Shown here piece after piece: positions 25,541 to 34,118 of a stretch of 41,752 nt of DNA. The first letter of the stretch is position 1, and each line of letters opens with the position of its first letter. The DNA is from an uncultured Oscillospiraceae bacterium (lineage in GTDB: Bacteria; Bacillota; Clostridia; Oscillospirales; Oscillospiraceae), in contig CAKTJC010000025.1 of NCBI GenBank assembly GCA_934567355.1, forward strand, positions 1 to 41,752, in the 5' to 3' direction. The notes under the pieces were generated by a model that saw nothing but the letters and a program-made list of their open reading frames with translations, had not been told where the DNA came from and did not search any database. The translations under genes were made by a program, and so were the position numbers.

Positions 25541-25846
25541 ATGAACATTAAGAAGAATGATACCGTCATCGTCCTGTCCGGCAAGGACAAGGGCGTGAAG
25601 GGCAAGGTTCTGGTTGCCATGCCCGCCGAGAACAAGGTGATCGTGGAGCAGGTCAATGTGGCTACCTGCCACACCAAGCCCCGCCGTCAGGGCGAGCAGG
25701 GTGGCATCGTCAAGCGCGAGACCCCCATCCGCTCCTGCAAGGTCGCTCTGTTCTGCCCCAAGTGCAACAAGGGTGTCCGCGTCGGCTTCAAGGTTGAGGG
25801 CGACAAGAAGACCCGCATCTGCCGCAAGTGCGGCGCCGAAATCTGA
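25541..25846 (+). CDS. rplX: 50S ribosomal protein L24
   Basis: This 101-residue assembly initiator binds the 5' end of 23S rRNA. Its KOW motif is DTVIVLSGKDKGVKGKVL (about residues 7-24). The C-terminal half has a zinc-ribbon-like pair, CPKC and CRKC, which is common in Clostridia. GGGGGAACC precedes the ATG and is a weaker ribosome site than those of its neighbours. Confidence 0.98.
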   Translation: MNIKKNDTVIVLSGKDKGVKGKVLVAMPAENKVIVEQVNVATCHTKPRRQGEQGGIVKRETPIRSCKVALFCPKCNKGVRVGFKVEGDKKTRICRKCGAEI

Positions 25847-25864
25847 GAGAGGAGAGATTGATTT

Positions 25865-26407
25865 ATGGCTAGCAGACTGAAAGAAAGATATGTTGCTGAA
25901 ATCGCTCCCGCTCTGAACAAGAAGTTCGGCTACAAGAGCGTTATGCAGATCCCCAAGCTGGACAAGGTGATTGTGAACGTCGGCTGCGGCGAGAGCAAAA
26001 ACAATGCCAAGGAAATCGAAGCCATCTGCAAGGACATCGCCGCCATCACCGGCCAGAAGCCCGTGACCTGCAAGGCGCGCAAGTCCGTTGCTAACTTCAA
26101 AGTCCGTGAGGGCGAAACCGTCGGCGTGAAGGTCACCCTGCGCGGCGAGAAGATGTACGAGTTCCTGGATCGTCTGTTCAGCGTGGCGCTGCCCCGTGTC
26201 CGCGACTTCCGCGGCATCAGCCCCAACTCCTTCGACGGCCGCGGCAACTACGCCTTCGGCCTGAAGGAACAGCTGATCTTCCCCGAAATCGAGTACGACA
26301 AGGTGGACAAGATCCGTGGTATGGATATTTGCATCTGCACCACTGCCACCAATGACGAGGAAGCCAAAGAGCTGCTCAGCCAGCTGGGTGCTCCCTTCAC
26401 CGCTTGA
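25865..26407 (+). CDS. rplE: 50S ribosomal protein L5
   Basis: This 180-residue protein carries 5S rRNA in the central protuberance and contacts P-site t[39 protein letters not shown] and the C-terminal [33 protein letters not shown] are strong signatures. AGGAGAG precedes the ATG. Length is typical. Confidence 0.99.
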   Translation: MASRLKERYVAEIAPALNKKFGYKSVMQIPKLDKVIVNVGCGESKNNAKEIEAICKDIAAITGQKPVTCKARKSVANFKVREGETVGVKVTLRGEKMYEFLDRLFSVALPRVRDFRGISPNSFDGRGNYAFGLKEQLIFPEIEYDKVDKIRGMDICICTTATNDEEAKELLSQLGAPFTA

Positions 26408-26423
26408 TTAGGAGGATTACAAC

Positions 26424-26609
26424 ATGGCCAAGAAGTCTATGATCCTGAAGCAGCAGGCTGAGCCCAAGTTCTCCAGCCGCCGCTACAACCGCTGCAAGAT
26501 CTGCGGCAGACCCCATGCTTACCTGCGTGATTACGGCGTATGCCGTATCTGCTTCCGCGAGCTGGCCTACAAGGGTCAGATTCCCGGTGTCCGTAAGGCC
26601 AGCTGGTAA
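26424..26609 (+). CDS. rpsN: 30S ribosomal protein S14, zinc-binding (type Z)
   Basis: This 61-residue short S14 has C24-x2-C27 and C40-x2-C43, the four zinc ligands of the C-plus form usual in Firmicutes and Actinobacteria. The C terminus [11 protein letters not shown] is standard. It belongs to the 30S head. AGGAGG precedes the ATG. A structured 129-bp gap separates it from rpsH, the largest gap inside the ribosomal block. Confidence 0.99.
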   Translation: MAKKSMILKQQAEPKFSSRRYNRCKICGRPHAYLRDYGVCRICFRELAYKGQIPGVRKASW

Positions 26610-26643
26610 GGTCGAATTTCTAATGTAAAAAAGATTCGGGAAG

Positions 26644-26714
26644 TCCTGGGAAGATGGGCGCACCTCAGCGCCGCATTCCCCGGATACCCCCGTATCTTCA
26701 CGGGTTAAGCCCGT
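26644..26714 (+). promoter_or_regulatory. Structured rpsN-rpsH intercistronic region
   Basis: TCCTGGGAA (26644-26652) pairs with TTCCCCGGA (26676-26684) around a perfect GGCGC/GCGCC hairpin (26657-26661, 26668-26672). GAAGAT (26650-26655) can instead pair with ATCTTC (26694-26699), and this excludes the outer helix. A third hairpin, ACGGG/CCCGT, is at 26700-26714, just before the rpsH ribosome site. No T-run is present, so it suggests translational or processing control. Confidence 0.6.
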
Positions 26715-26738
26715 AACTTCTATAAGGAGGATATTAAC

Positions 26739-27137
26739 ATGCAAATCACCGATCCCGTAGCAGATATGCTGACCCGTATCCGGAACGCGAACTCTGCAAA
26801 GCACGAAACCGTGGATGTGCCCGCATCCAACCTGAAGAAGTCCATTGCCCAGATTCTGCTGGACGAGGGCTACATCAAGGCTTACACCGTTGTTGACAAC
26901 GGCAACCAGGGCGTCATTCACATCACGCTCAAGTATCTGGCCAAGAAGCAGGCAGTCATTTCCGGTCTGCGCCGCGTTTCCAAGCCCGGCCTGAGAATTT
27001 ATGCCGGCGCCGAGGAGCTGCCCAAGGTTCTCAAGGGTCTGGGTATCGCCATCGTCTCCACTTCCAAGGGCGTTATGACCGACAAGAAGGCGCGCGAAAA
27101 CCACATCGGCGGCGAAGTCCTGGCCTTTGTCTGGTAA
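26739..27137 (+). CDS. rpsH: 30S ribosomal protein S8
   Basis: This 132-residue primary binder of the 16S central domain represses the spc operon in Escherichia coli. It starts [33 protein letters not shown] and ends in the conserved [29 protein letters not shown] precedes the ATG, and unusually folded RNA lies just upstream, which fits a control point for S8 synthesis. Confidence 0.99.
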   Translation: MQITDPVADMLTRIRNANSAKHETVDVPASNLKKSIAQILLDEGYIKAYTVVDNGNQGVIHITLKYLAKKQAVISGLRRVSKPGLRIYAGAEELPKVLKGLGIAIVSTSKGVMTDKKARENHIGGEVLAFVW

Positions 27138-27150
27138 GGAGGATTCGGAA

Positions 27151-27696
27151 ATGTCTAGAATTGGTAAGAAGCCGGTTATCATTCCGGCAAACTGCACGGT
27201 GGATATTGCCGAGGGCAATGTGGTCACCGTGAAGGGTCCCAAGGGCACCCTGACCTACGCCTTCCACCCCGATATGATCCTGAAGGTTGAGGGCAACGAG
27301 CTGATCGTTGACCGCCCCGATGAGGAGCACCTGCACAAGTCCCTGCACGGCCTGACCCGTACCCTGATCCACAACATGGTCGAGGGCGTTGAGAAGGGCT
27401 ACACCAAGGAACTGGAAGTCAACGGCGTCGGCTACCGTGCCGAGAAGAAGGGCAATCAGCTGGTCATGCGTCTGGGCTACTCCCACGAAGTGTTCGTGGA
27501 CGAGATCCCCGGCATCACCATCGAGGTTCCCGCTCCCAACAAGATCATCATCCACGGCATCGACAAGCAGGCCGTCGGCCAGTTCGCCGCCGAAGTCCGT
27601 GGCAAGCGTCCCCCCGAACCCTACAAGGGCAAGGGCATCAAGTATACCACTGAGGTCATCCGCCGCAAGGTTGGTAAGACCGGTGGTAAGAAGTAA
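27151..27696 (+). CDS. rplF: 50S ribosomal protein L6
   Basis: This 181-residue protein near the factor-binding site is made of two similar domains. It begins [19 protein letters not shown] and contains [34 protein letters not shown] and the C-terminal [34 protein letters not shown] 27151 has AAGGAGG upstream; an in-frame ATG at 27127 overlaps rpsH and lacks a ribosome site. Confidence 0.99.
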   Translation: MSRIGKKPVIIPANCTVDIAEGNVVTVKGPKGTLTYAFHPDMILKVEGNELIVDRPDEEHLHKSLHGLTRTLIHNMVEGVEKGYTKELEVNGVGYRAEKKGNQLVMRLGYSHEVFVDEIPGITIEVPAPNKIIIHGIDKQAVGQFAAEVRGKRPPEPYKGKGIKYTTEVIRRKVGKTGGKK

Positions 27697-27711
27697 TGGA
27701 GGTGTGCCGAA

Positions 27712-28071
27712 ATGGTCAGCAGAATCGATAAGAAAGCAATGCGCCTGAAGCGGCATGTCCGCGTTCGTGGCAAGGTCTCCGGCACTCCCGAGCGTCCCCG
27801 TCTGAACGTGTTCCGCAGCAATGCGAACATTTACGCCCAGATCATCGACGACGTCAACGGCGTAACTCTGGTTTCCGCCAATACGCTGGAGAAGGAATTT
27901 GAAGGCTCCACCGGCAACTGCGAAGCTGCCAAGAAGGTGGGCACCGTCCTGGCTGAGCGCGCCAAGGCGAAGGGCATCGAGCAGGTCGTCTTCGACCGCG
28001 GCGGCTATGTGTATCACGGCCGTGTGGCTGCCCTGGCCGAGGGTGCCCGCGAAGGCGGACTTCAGTTCTAA
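27712..28071 (+). CDS. rplR: 50S ribosomal protein L18
   Basis: This 119-residue protein binds 5S rRNA together with L5. [37 protein letters not shown] and the C-terminal [25 protein letters not shown] are diagnostic. GGAGG precedes the ATG. Length is normal. Confidence 0.99.
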   Translation: MVSRIDKKAMRLKRHVRVRGKVSGTPERPRLNVFRSNANIYAQIIDDVNGVTLVSANTLEKEFEGSTGNCEAAKKVGTVLAERAKAKGIEQVVFDRGGYVYHGRVAALAEGAREGGLQF

Positions 28072-28088
28072 GGTGAGGAGGAAAAGAA

Positions 28089-28595
28089 ATGGCTTACAAT
28101 AAGACTCCTAACAATGAAGCTTCCGAGCTCATTGAAAAGGTCGTTTACCTGAACCGCGTCAGCAAGACCGTCAAGGGCGGCCGCGTCATGAAGTTCTCCG
28201 CTCTGGTGGTTGTCGGTGACGGCAAGGGTACCGTTGGCTACGGCCTGGGCAAGGCTGCCGAGGTCTCCGAAGCAATTCTCAAGGGCATCGCTGATGCCAA
28301 GAAGAATATGGTCAAGGTTTCCCTGGCTGGCAATACCATCCCCCATGATGTCATCGGCATCTTCGGTGCCGGTACCGTCATGCTCAAGCCCGCCCCCGAA
28401 GGCACCGGCGTTATCGCCGGCGGCGCTGTCCGTGCGGTCATGGAAGCTGTCGGCATCAAGAACATCTGCGCAAAGTGCCTGCGCTCCAACAACCCTCAGA
28501 ATGTGGTCAAGGCTACCATGGCTGGTCTGACTTCTCTGCGTTCTCCTGAGCAGGTTGCTGCGATCCGCGGCAAGAGCGTGGAAGAAATTGTGTAA
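28089..28595 (+). CDS. rpsE: 30S ribosomal protein S5
   Basis: This 168-residue protein near the mRNA entry and decoding centre affects accuracy. The N-terminal double-stranded-RNA-binding fold shows [34 protein letters not shown]. The C-terminal domain has [38 protein letters not shown] precedes the ATG. Length is typical. Confidence 0.99.
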   Translation: MAYNKTPNNEASELIEKVVYLNRVSKTVKGGRVMKFSALVVVGDGKGTVGYGLGKAAEVSEAILKGIADAKKNMVKVSLAGNTIPHDVIGIFGAGTVMLKPAPEGTGVIAGGAVRAVMEAVGIKNICAKCLRSNNPQNVVKATMAGLTSLRSPEQVAAIRGKSVEEIV

Positions 28596-28608
28596 GGAGG
28601 CAATTAAC

Positions 28609-28788
28609 ATGGCAAACCTGAAAATTACGCTTGTTAAGAGCCTGAACGGTCGTCTGGAGCGGCACATCGCTACCGCAAACTCCCTGGGTCTTCGCAAGAT
28701 CGGCCAGGTCAGCATCCAGCCCGACAATACCCAGACCCGCGGCAAGATCGCCAAGATTGGCTATCTGCTGAAGGTTGAAGAAGTTTGA
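28609..28788 (+). CDS. rpmD: 50S ribosomal protein L30
   Basis: This 59-residue protein matches L30: [33 protein letters not shown], then [21 protein letters not shown] 28609 has AAGGAGG upstream; an earlier in-frame ATG lies inside rpsE and has no ribosome site. The gene is short but intact and in its standard place between rpsE and rplO. Confidence 0.98.
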   Translation: MANLKITLVKSLNGRLERHIATANSLGLRKIGQVSIQPDNTQTRGKIAKIGYLLKVEEV

Positions 28789-28806
28789 TAAGGAGGAGGA
28801 AAAAGA

Positions 28807-29247
28807 ATGAAGCTCCATGAACTCTCTCCTGTTGCTGGCTCCACTCAGGTGGGCAAGCGCAAGGGTCGCGGCACCGGCTCCGGCAACGGCAAGACCGGCG
28901 GTCGTGGCCACAAGGGTCAGAAGGCCCGCTCCGGCGGCAAGGTGCGCATCGGTTTCGAAGGCGGTCAGATGCCTCTGGCACGTCGTATCCCCAAGCGCGG
29001 CTTCAATAACATCTTTGCAAAGCCCCTGACCGCAGTCAACGTTCACCTGCTGAACTGCTTTGAGGACGGCGCTGTCGTGGATGCCGCTGCAATCGTCGAG
29101 GCCGGTATCGTCTCCACTTGCCCCAATGGTCTGAAGGTTCTGGGCGGCGGCGAGCTGACCAAGAAGCTTACTGTTAAGGCTGCGGCTTTCTCTGAGTCTG
29201 CCAAGGAAAAGATTGAGCAGGCAGGCGGAAAGGCCGAGGTGATCTAA
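28807..29247 (+). CDS. rplO: 50S ribosomal protein L15
   Basis: This 146-residue late-assembly protein has the long basic N-terminal extension that reaches into 23S rRNA ([29 protein letters not shown]). The C-terminal globular half carries [36 protein letters not shown] precedes the ATG. The secY start follows its stop with no spacer. Confidence 0.99.
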   Translation: MKLHELSPVAGSTQVGKRKGRGTGSGNGKTGGRGHKGQKARSGGKVRIGFEGGQMPLARRIPKRGFNNIFAKPLTAVNVHLLNCFEDGAVVDAAAIVEAGIVSTCPNGLKVLGGGELTKKLTVKAAAFSESAKEKIEQAGGKAEVI

Positions 29248-30522
29248 GTGTTGCAGACACTTCGGAATGCATGGAAGATTCCTGAGCTCCGTAAAAAGAT
29301 CATCTTCACACTGTTCATCCTTCTGATTTACCGTGTGGGCAATGTGATCCCTATTCCCTTCATTAACGAAAGCAATCTGGCCACCTACTTCAATCAGATG
29401 CTCTCCAACACGATTCTGGGTCTGTACAATGCGATGTCCGGTTCCGCCTTCTCTCGGGCCACGGTCTTTGCACTGGGCATCCAGCCCTATATCAACGCCT
29501 CCATCATCATCCAGCTGCTGACCATTGCGATTCCCGCTCTGGAGCGGCTGGCCAAGGATGAGGGCGAGGATGGCAAGAAGAAGATCGCAAGAATCACCCG
29601 CTACTCCACCGTCGGCCTGGGTCTGCTGATGGGCTGGGCATATTACATGATGCTCAAGAACTACGGCTCTTCCGGCTTCGCCATCATTGAGCAGACCGGC
29701 TTCCTGCCCGCAGTGGTCATTATTCTGGCATTCACCGCAGGTTCTGCTCTGGTCATGTGGCTGGGCGAGCAGATCACCGAGTTCGGTATCGGCAACGGCA
29801 TCTCCATGATCCTGTTTGCCAATATCGTCTCCGGCCTGCCCGGCATGCTGGGCAATCTGATCCAGATGGCTTGGTGGAAGATCGTCATCGTGCTGGTCGG
29901 CATGGTCGCGCTGATCCTGTTCATCGTCTTCATCAACGATGCAGAGCGCCGCATTCCCATCCAGTATGCAAAGCGCGTGGTAGGCCGCAAGGTCTACGGC
30001 GGCCAGAACACCAACCTGCCCATCAAGGTGAGCATGTCCGGCGTTATGCCCGTCATCTTCGCGCAGTCCATCTGCTCCCTGCCCGCTACCATCTGCGCCT
30101 TTACCGGTCACACCTCCGGCTGGGCGTACAAGTACCTGTGGAGCAACAACAGCGCCTTCTACGCCGTTGTTTACTTCCTGATGATTTTCTTTTTCAGCTG
30201 GTTCTACTCCACCATCCAGTACGATCCCATGGAGATTTCCAACAACCTGATGAAGAACGGCGGCTTCATCCCCGGCTTCCGCCCCGGTAAGCCTACCGCT
30301 ACCTTCATCCAGAAGGTCATCAACAAGATCGTTGTCTTTGGCGCTGTTTATCTCGGCATCGTTGCCATGCTGCCCATCATTGCAGGCGACCTGATGTCCG
30401 GCTTCAACAGCCTGGCCATCGGCGGTACCTCCGTCATCATCGTCGTGGGCGTTGCCCTTGAGACGGTGCAGGCGCTGGAGGCACAGATGCTGATGCGTCA
30501 TTACAAGGGCTTCCTGGACTAA
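29248..30522 (+). CDS. secY: Protein translocase subunit SecY (GTG start)
   Basis: The 424 residues form the ten-helix channel of the Sec translocon. The first helix is IIFTLFILLIYRVGNVIPIPFI and the plug region follows. PYINASIIIQLL, the cytoplasmic loop RRIPIQYAKR, the ribosome- and SecA-contact loop after it, and FRPGKPT before helix 9 are all present. It starts with GTG directly after the rplO stop; a TTG at 29251 is an alternative, and GAGGTG lies upstream. This is the usual place for secY in the spc operon. Confidence 0.98.
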   Translation: MLQTLRNAWKIPELRKKIIFTLFILLIYRVGNVIPIPFINESNLATYFNQMLSNTILGLYNAMSGSAFSRATVFALGIQPYINASIIIQLLTIAIPALERLAKDEGEDGKKKIARITRYSTVGLGLLMGWAYYMMLKNYGSSGFAIIEQTGFLPAVVIILAFTAGSALVMWLGEQITEFGIGNGISMILFANIVSGLPGMLGNLIQMAWWKIVIVLVGMVALILFIVFINDAERRIPIQYAKRVVGRKVYGGQNTNLPIKVSMSGVMPVIFAQSICSLPATICAFTGHTSGWAYKYLWSNNSAFYAVVYFLMIFFFSWFYSTIQYDPMEISNNLMKNGGFIPGFRPGKPTATFIQKVINKIVVFGAVYLGIVAMLPIIAGDLMSGFNSLAIGGTSVIIVVGVALETVQALEAQMLMRHYKGFLD

Positions 30523-30540
30523 GCGGGAGGAATTGGCAGG

Positions 30541-31179
30541 ATGAATCTCATTCTACTGGGCGCTCCCGGCGCCGGAAAGGGGACCCAAGCTGAGCTGCTT
30601 GTTCACAAGCTCTCTATCCCCGCCATCTCTACCGGGAATATGCTCCGCGAGGCCATTGCAGAGGGCACCGCGCTGGGCATGGAAGCAAAATCCTACATGG
30701 ACAAGGGCAACCTGGTTCCCGACGAGCTGATTCTCGGCATCGTCGCTGACCGGGTGGCACAGCCCGACTGTGCCGGCGGCTTCATCCTGGATGGCGTGCC
30801 CCGCACGCTGGCTCAGGCCGAAGCCCTGGAGGCAAAGGGCGTAAAGATTGACTATGTAGTTTCCATCGAGGTGAACGACAGTGAGATCGAAAGCCGCATG
30901 ACCGGCCGCAGAGTCTGCAGCCATTGCGGCGCCAGCTATCACATTGTCGCGAATCCTCCCAAGGTTGACGGCATCTGTGACGAGTGCGGCGGCGAGCTGA
31001 TCGTCCGCAAGGACGACGCCCCCGAGACCGTCCGCAACCGCCTGAAAGTCTACCACTCCACAACGGAAGTCCTGAAGGATTTCTATGCGAAGTCGGGCAG
31101 ACTGCTCAAGGTGAACGGAAGCCAGCCAATCGAAAAGGCAAACGAGGATATCCTCGCTGCAATAGGGGCTAAGGTATGA
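30541..31179 (+). CDS. adk: Adenylate kinase, zinc-lid type
   Basis: It converts ATP plus AMP to two ADP. The 212 residues include the P-loop GAPGAGKGTQ at 7-16, the AMP-binding STGNMLRE and LDGVPRT motifs, and a LID with CSHC and CDEC, a four-cysteine zinc site of Gram-positive enzymes. Two motif positions differ from the common STGDMLR and DGFPRT forms. GGGAGGA precedes the ATG. The stop overlaps the map start as ATGA, so the two are co-translated. Confidence 0.98.
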   Translation: MNLILLGAPGAGKGTQAELLVHKLSIPAISTGNMLREAIAEGTALGMEAKSYMDKGNLVPDELILGIVADRVAQPDCAGGFILDGVPRTLAQAEALEAKGVKIDYVVSIEVNDSEIESRMTGRRVCSHCGASYHIVANPPKVDGICDECGGELIVRKDDAPETVRNRLKVYHSTTEVLKDFYAKSGRLLKVNGSQPIEKANEDILAAIGAKV

Positions 31180-31931
31180 TCTCAATCAAAAATGAACGAG
31201 AGCTTTCGTGCATGCGTGAGGCTTGCAAAATTACCGCGGCAGCCCGTGCTTTGGCAGGGGAATTGGTAAAACCGGGCGTATCCACGAAAGCAATAGATCG
31301 GGCCGTGCACGATTATATCGTCAGTCAGGGCGCAAAACCGTCGTTCCTGCACTATAACGGCTTCCCTGCAAGTGCCTGCATCAGCGTCAACAATGTAATT
31401 ATCCACGGAATTCCGGGTGGCTACATCCTGAAGGAAGGCGATATTGTCAGCGTGGACGTGGGTGCGTTCTATAAGGGATTTCATGGCGATTGTGCCGCAA
31501 CCTATGCCTGTGGTGCCATCAGCACCGAAGCCCAGAGGCTGATTGATGTAACGAAGCAGTCCTTCTTCGAAGGAATCAAATTCGCTACCAAGGGCCATCG
31601 GGTACAAGACATCTCCCATGCCGTACAAACGTATGTGGAGTCTAACGGTTTTGCAGTTGTGCGCGACTTCGTGGGTCACGGCGTAGGCCGCCAGCTGCAT
31701 GAGGAGCCGGAGGTGCCCAACTACGGTGCACCGGGCCGCGGCCCCAGGCTTCTGCCTGGCATGACCATCGCGGTGGAGCCCATGGTGAACGTCGGAACCT
31801 ACGAGGTGAAGGTGCTCTCCGATGGCTGGACCACGGTGACCGCCGACGGCAAGCTGGCTGCTCACTATGAAAATACTGTACTCATCACCGACGGCGAGCC
31901 GGAAATACTCACCGTCACCGAAGGACTTTGA
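31176..31931 (+). CDS. map: Type I methionine aminopeptidase
   Basis: It removes the initiator methionine from new proteins. The 251-residue pita-bread fold shows the substrate histidine in NNVIIHGIPGG. The metal ligands are two aspartates in SVDVGAFYKGFHGDCAATY, a histidine in GHGVGRQLHEEP and glutamates in AVEPMVNVG and YENTVLIT. It overlaps adk by ATGA and lies a few bases upstream of the KOW-domain gene. Confidence 0.98.
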   Translation: MISIKNERELSCMREACKITAAARALAGELVKPGVSTKAIDRAVHDYIVSQGAKPSFLHYNGFPASACISVNNVIIHGIPGGYILKEGDIVSVDVGAFYKGFHGDCAATYACGAISTEAQRLIDVTKQSFFEGIKFATKGHRVQDISHAVQTYVESNGFAVVRDFVGHGVGRQLHEEPEVPNYGAPGRGPRLLPGMTIAVEPMVNVGTYEVKVLSDGWTTVTADGKLAAHYENTVLITDGEPEILTVTEGL

Positions 31932-31934
31932 TCT

Positions 31935-32237
31935 ATGGATCCGGAAAAATCCGAATTTCAAATCTCGGATGTGGTGGTTTCCCTTCGGGGTCACGATCAG
32001 GGCGAATGGTTTTATGTCATCGGTCTGCAGGAGGATTTCCTCCTGCTGGCCAACGGCAAGAACCGCACACTGGGGGCGCCGAAGCGGAAGAAGCAAAAGC
32101 ACGTAGAGAAAGTACTTCGATCTGAGACCAGAGTTGCCGCGAAATTGCTCTCCGGCGACAAAGTGCTCAACGGCGAATTACGAAGAGACCTGGCTTTTTT
32201 AAGCCGGGGGATGCAAGCACACAACCTAGGAGGTTAA
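31935..32237 (+). CDS. KOW-domain RNA-binding protein (L14e-like)
   Basis: This 100-residue protein of a type commonly found between map and infA in Clostridia is not universal in bacteria. The N-terminal half reads as a KOW/SH3 barrel ([41 protein letters not shown]), similar to archaeal and eukaryotic L14e. The C-terminal half is basic and probably helical. Its ATG lies 3 bp after the map stop. No strong ribosome site is visible, which suggests coupled translation. It is likely ribosome- or RNA-associated; its exact role is not established. Confidence 0.88.
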   Translation: MDPEKSEFQISDVVVSLRGHDQGEWFYVIGLQEDFLLLANGKNRTLGAPKRKKQKHVEKVLRSETRVAAKLLSGDKVLNGELRRDLAFLSRGMQAHNLGG

Positions 32238-32241
32238 TGAC

Positions 32242-32463
32242 TTGGCTGCGAAAGACGACGTAATCGAACTTGAGGGCATCGTAACTGATGCACTGCCCAA
32301 TGCAATGTTCAAGGTTGACATCGGCAATGGACACAGCATTCTGGCACACATTTCCGGCAGGCTCCGAATGAATTTCATTAAGATCTTGCCCGGTGACAAG
32401 GTAACCGTTCAAATGTCTCCTTATGACCTGACGCAGGGTCGGATCACCTGGAGAAGCAAGTAA
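32242..32463 (+). CDS. infA: Translation initiation factor IF-1 (TTG start)
   Basis: This 73-residue OB-fold factor blocks the A site during initiation. [51 protein letters not shown] and LTQGRITWR match the family. The start is TTG, with AGGAGG 8 bp upstream; no in-frame ATG gives a full-length protein. The TTG start is uncommon for a factor needed in high amounts and may limit its synthesis. Confidence 0.98.
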   Translation: MAAKDDVIELEGIVTDALPNAMFKVDIGNGHSILAHISGRLRMNFIKILPGDKVTVQMSPYDLTQGRITWRSK

Positions 32464-32501
32464 TACAAGAGAAGAGATTTCTCATATGGAGGTTAAACAG
32501 T

Positions 32502-32615
32502 ATGAAGGTAAGACCGTCCGTTAAACCCATGTGCGAAAAGTGTAAGATCATCAAGCGCAAGGGTCGCGTAATGGTAATTTGCGAAAACCCCAAGCATAAG
32601 CAGAGACAAGGCTAA
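32502..32615 (+). CDS. rpmJ: 50S ribosomal protein L36, zinc-binding form
   Basis: This 37-residue protein begins [20 protein letters not shown] and ends in [10 protein letters not shown]11, C14, C27 and H32 form the zinc site of the C-plus form. ATGGAGG lies upstream of the ATG. It occupies its standard place between infA and rpsM and is too short for most automatic gene callers. Confidence 0.98.
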   Translation: MKVRPSVKPMCEKCKIIKRKGRVMVICENPKHKQRQG

Positions 32616-32635
32616 TAGGAGGTGCTCAAAGAGTT

Positions 32636-33004
32636 ATGGCACGTATTTCTGGTATTGATCTTCCCCGCGACAAGCGGATCGAAGTGGCTCTGACCTATAT
32701 CTACGGAATTGGACCGGCTCGTGCGGCACAGGTTCTGAAGACCACCGGTATCGACCCCGATACCCGCGTCAAGGATCTGACCGATGAGCAGGAGGCTCAG
32801 CTCCGTGAGGCCATCGAGCATCACTATCTCATCGAGGGCGACCTGCGCCGTGAGACCGCTATGAACATCAAGCGGCTCAGCGAAATCGGCTGCTACCGTG
32901 GTCTGCGTCATCGCCGCGGCCTGCCCGTCCACGGTCAGCGCACCAAGACCAACGCCCGTACCCGCAAGGGTCCCAAGAAGACCATTGCAAACAAGAAGAA
33001 GTAA
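32636..33004 (+). CDS. rpsM: 30S ribosomal protein S13
   Basis: This 122-residue protein of the 30S head contacts P-site tRNA and bridges to L5. [29 protein letters not shown] at the start and [34 protein letters not shown] at the end are diagnostic. AGGAGG lies upstream of the ATG. It opens the alpha-operon part of the cluster. Confidence 0.99.
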   Translation: MARISGIDLPRDKRIEVALTYIYGIGPARAAQVLKTTGIDPDTRVKDLTDEQEAQLREAIEHHYLIEGDLRRETAMNIKRLSEIGCYRGLRHRRGLPVHGQRTKTNARTRKGPKKTIANKKK

Positions 33005-33019
33005 GGAGGGATATGTACA

Positions 33020-33418
33020 ATGGCTGCGAAAACTGCTAAGAAAGTTGTAAAGCGCCGTCGCGAGCGCAAGGTAGTAGAGAAGGGTGCGGCACATATCCGC
33101 TCCTCTTTCAACAACACCATGGTGACCATCACCGATCTGGATGGCAACGCCCTGTCCTGGGCTTCCTCCGGCGGACTGGGCTTCCGTGGCTCCCGTAAGT
33201 CCACCCCCTATGCCGCTCAGACTGCTGCTGAGACCGCTGCAAAGGCTGCTATGGAATACGGTCTGAAGACTGTTGAGGTCTATGTGAAAGGCCCCGGCCA
33301 GGGACGTGAAGCTGCGATCCGCGCTTTGCAGACTGCCGGTCTGGAAGTCGTTATGATTAAGGACGTCACTCCCATTGCTCACAATGGCTGCCGTCCCCCC
33401 AAGAGACGTCGTGTCTGA
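33020..33418 (+). CDS. rpsK: 30S ribosomal protein S11
   Basis: This 132-residue platform protein lies near the E site and anti-Shine-Dalgarno helix. [46 protein letters not shown] and the terminal [18 protein letters not shown] are diagnostic. AAGGAGG precedes the ATG. The reading frame is intact and of standard length. Confidence 0.99.
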   Translation: MAAKTAKKVVKRRRERKVVEKGAAHIRSSFNNTMVTITDLDGNALSWASSGGLGFRGSRKSTPYAAQTAAETAAKAAMEYGLKTVEVYVKGPGQGREAAIRALQTAGLEVVMIKDVTPIAHNGCRPPKRRRV

Positions 33419-33444
33419 TTACGCTATAGGAGGAATTTTGCGTT

Positions 33445-34041
33445 ATGGCTAAAAATATGCAGCCCGTGCTGAAGCGTTGCAGAACGCTGGGCGTTTCTCC
33501 TGCCGCAATGGGTTATTCCAAGACTTCCAACAAGAACCCCGGCGGCCAGAGAAGAGCTAAGAAGTCTGAGTATGCTACTCAGCTGACCGAGAAGCAGAAG
33601 GTCAAGTTTGTTTATGGCATCCAGGAGAAGCAGTTCCGTAACTACTACGAGAAGGCTTCCCGCATGGAAGGCAACACCGGCGAAGAGCTGCTGACCTTCG
33701 TGGAGCGCCGCCTGGACAACGTTGTGTACCGTCTGGGCTTTGCCAACTCCCGCCGTCAGGCTCGCCAGCTGGTCAACCATGGTCATTTCACCGTCAATGG
33801 CAGCCGCGTCAACATTCCCAGCTACCTGATCAAGGTGGGCGATGTTGTCGCTGTCAGCGAGAAGAGCGTTTCCAACAACTTCTTCAAGAAGCTGAAGGAA
33901 GACGATGCATTTGTTGCTGCTCCCAAGTGGCTGGATCGTGATAAAAACACCCTCCAGGGCAAGGTTATTGCTATGCCCACCAAGGCCGATATCGACTTCG
34001 ATATCGCTGTGCACCTCATCGTCGAGTTGTACTCCAAGTAA
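33445..34041 (+). CDS. rpsD: 30S ribosomal protein S4, zinc-free form
   Basis: This 198-residue primary 16S binder is involved in accuracy and mRNA unwinding. The N terminus MAKNMQPVLKRCRTLGVSP holds one cysteine only, so this is the form without a zinc site. The S4 RNA-binding fold is visible as RLDNVVYRLGFANSRRQARQLVNHGHFTVNGSRVNIPSYLIKVGDVV. AGGAGG precedes the ATG. A hairpin-containing 77-bp gap separates it from rpoA. Confidence 0.99.
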   Translation: MAKNMQPVLKRCRTLGVSPAAMGYSKTSNKNPGGQRRAKKSEYATQLTEKQKVKFVYGIQEKQFRNYYEKASRMEGNTGEELLTFVERRLDNVVYRLGFANSRRQARQLVNHGHFTVNGSRVNIPSYLIKVGDVVAVSEKSVSNNFFKKLKEDDAFVAAPKWLDRDKNTLQGKVIAMPTKADIDFDIAVHLIVELYSK

Positions 34042-34075
34042 TAATCTCCCCCCTGCTTGTTCGCATATCTGCTTC

Positions 34076-34095
34076 GTGGGGAGGATACTCCCCAC
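34076..34095 (+). other. Perfect hairpin in the rpsD-rpoA gap
   Basis: GTGGGGAG (34076-34083) and CTCCCCAC (34088-34095) form an 8-bp perfect stem with a GATA loop. The earlier CTCCCC at about 34046-34051 could compete for the same strand. No T-run follows and rpoA starts 23 nt later, so it is not a normal terminator. Confidence 0.65.
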
Positions 34096-34118
34096 ACCAT
34101 TAAGGAGGGTTTTGATTC

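Noticed and set aside
26610..26738. A promoter or terminator in the rpsN-rpsH gap
   Set aside because: No -35/-10 pair with proper spacing and no T-run after any hairpin; RNA-level control is the better reading.
28513..30501. A 662-codon minus-strand frame across rpmD, rplO and secY
   Set aside because: The plus-strand genes are unmistakable. The antisense product is His/Asp/Gly-rich, with a composition dictated by the opposite strand.
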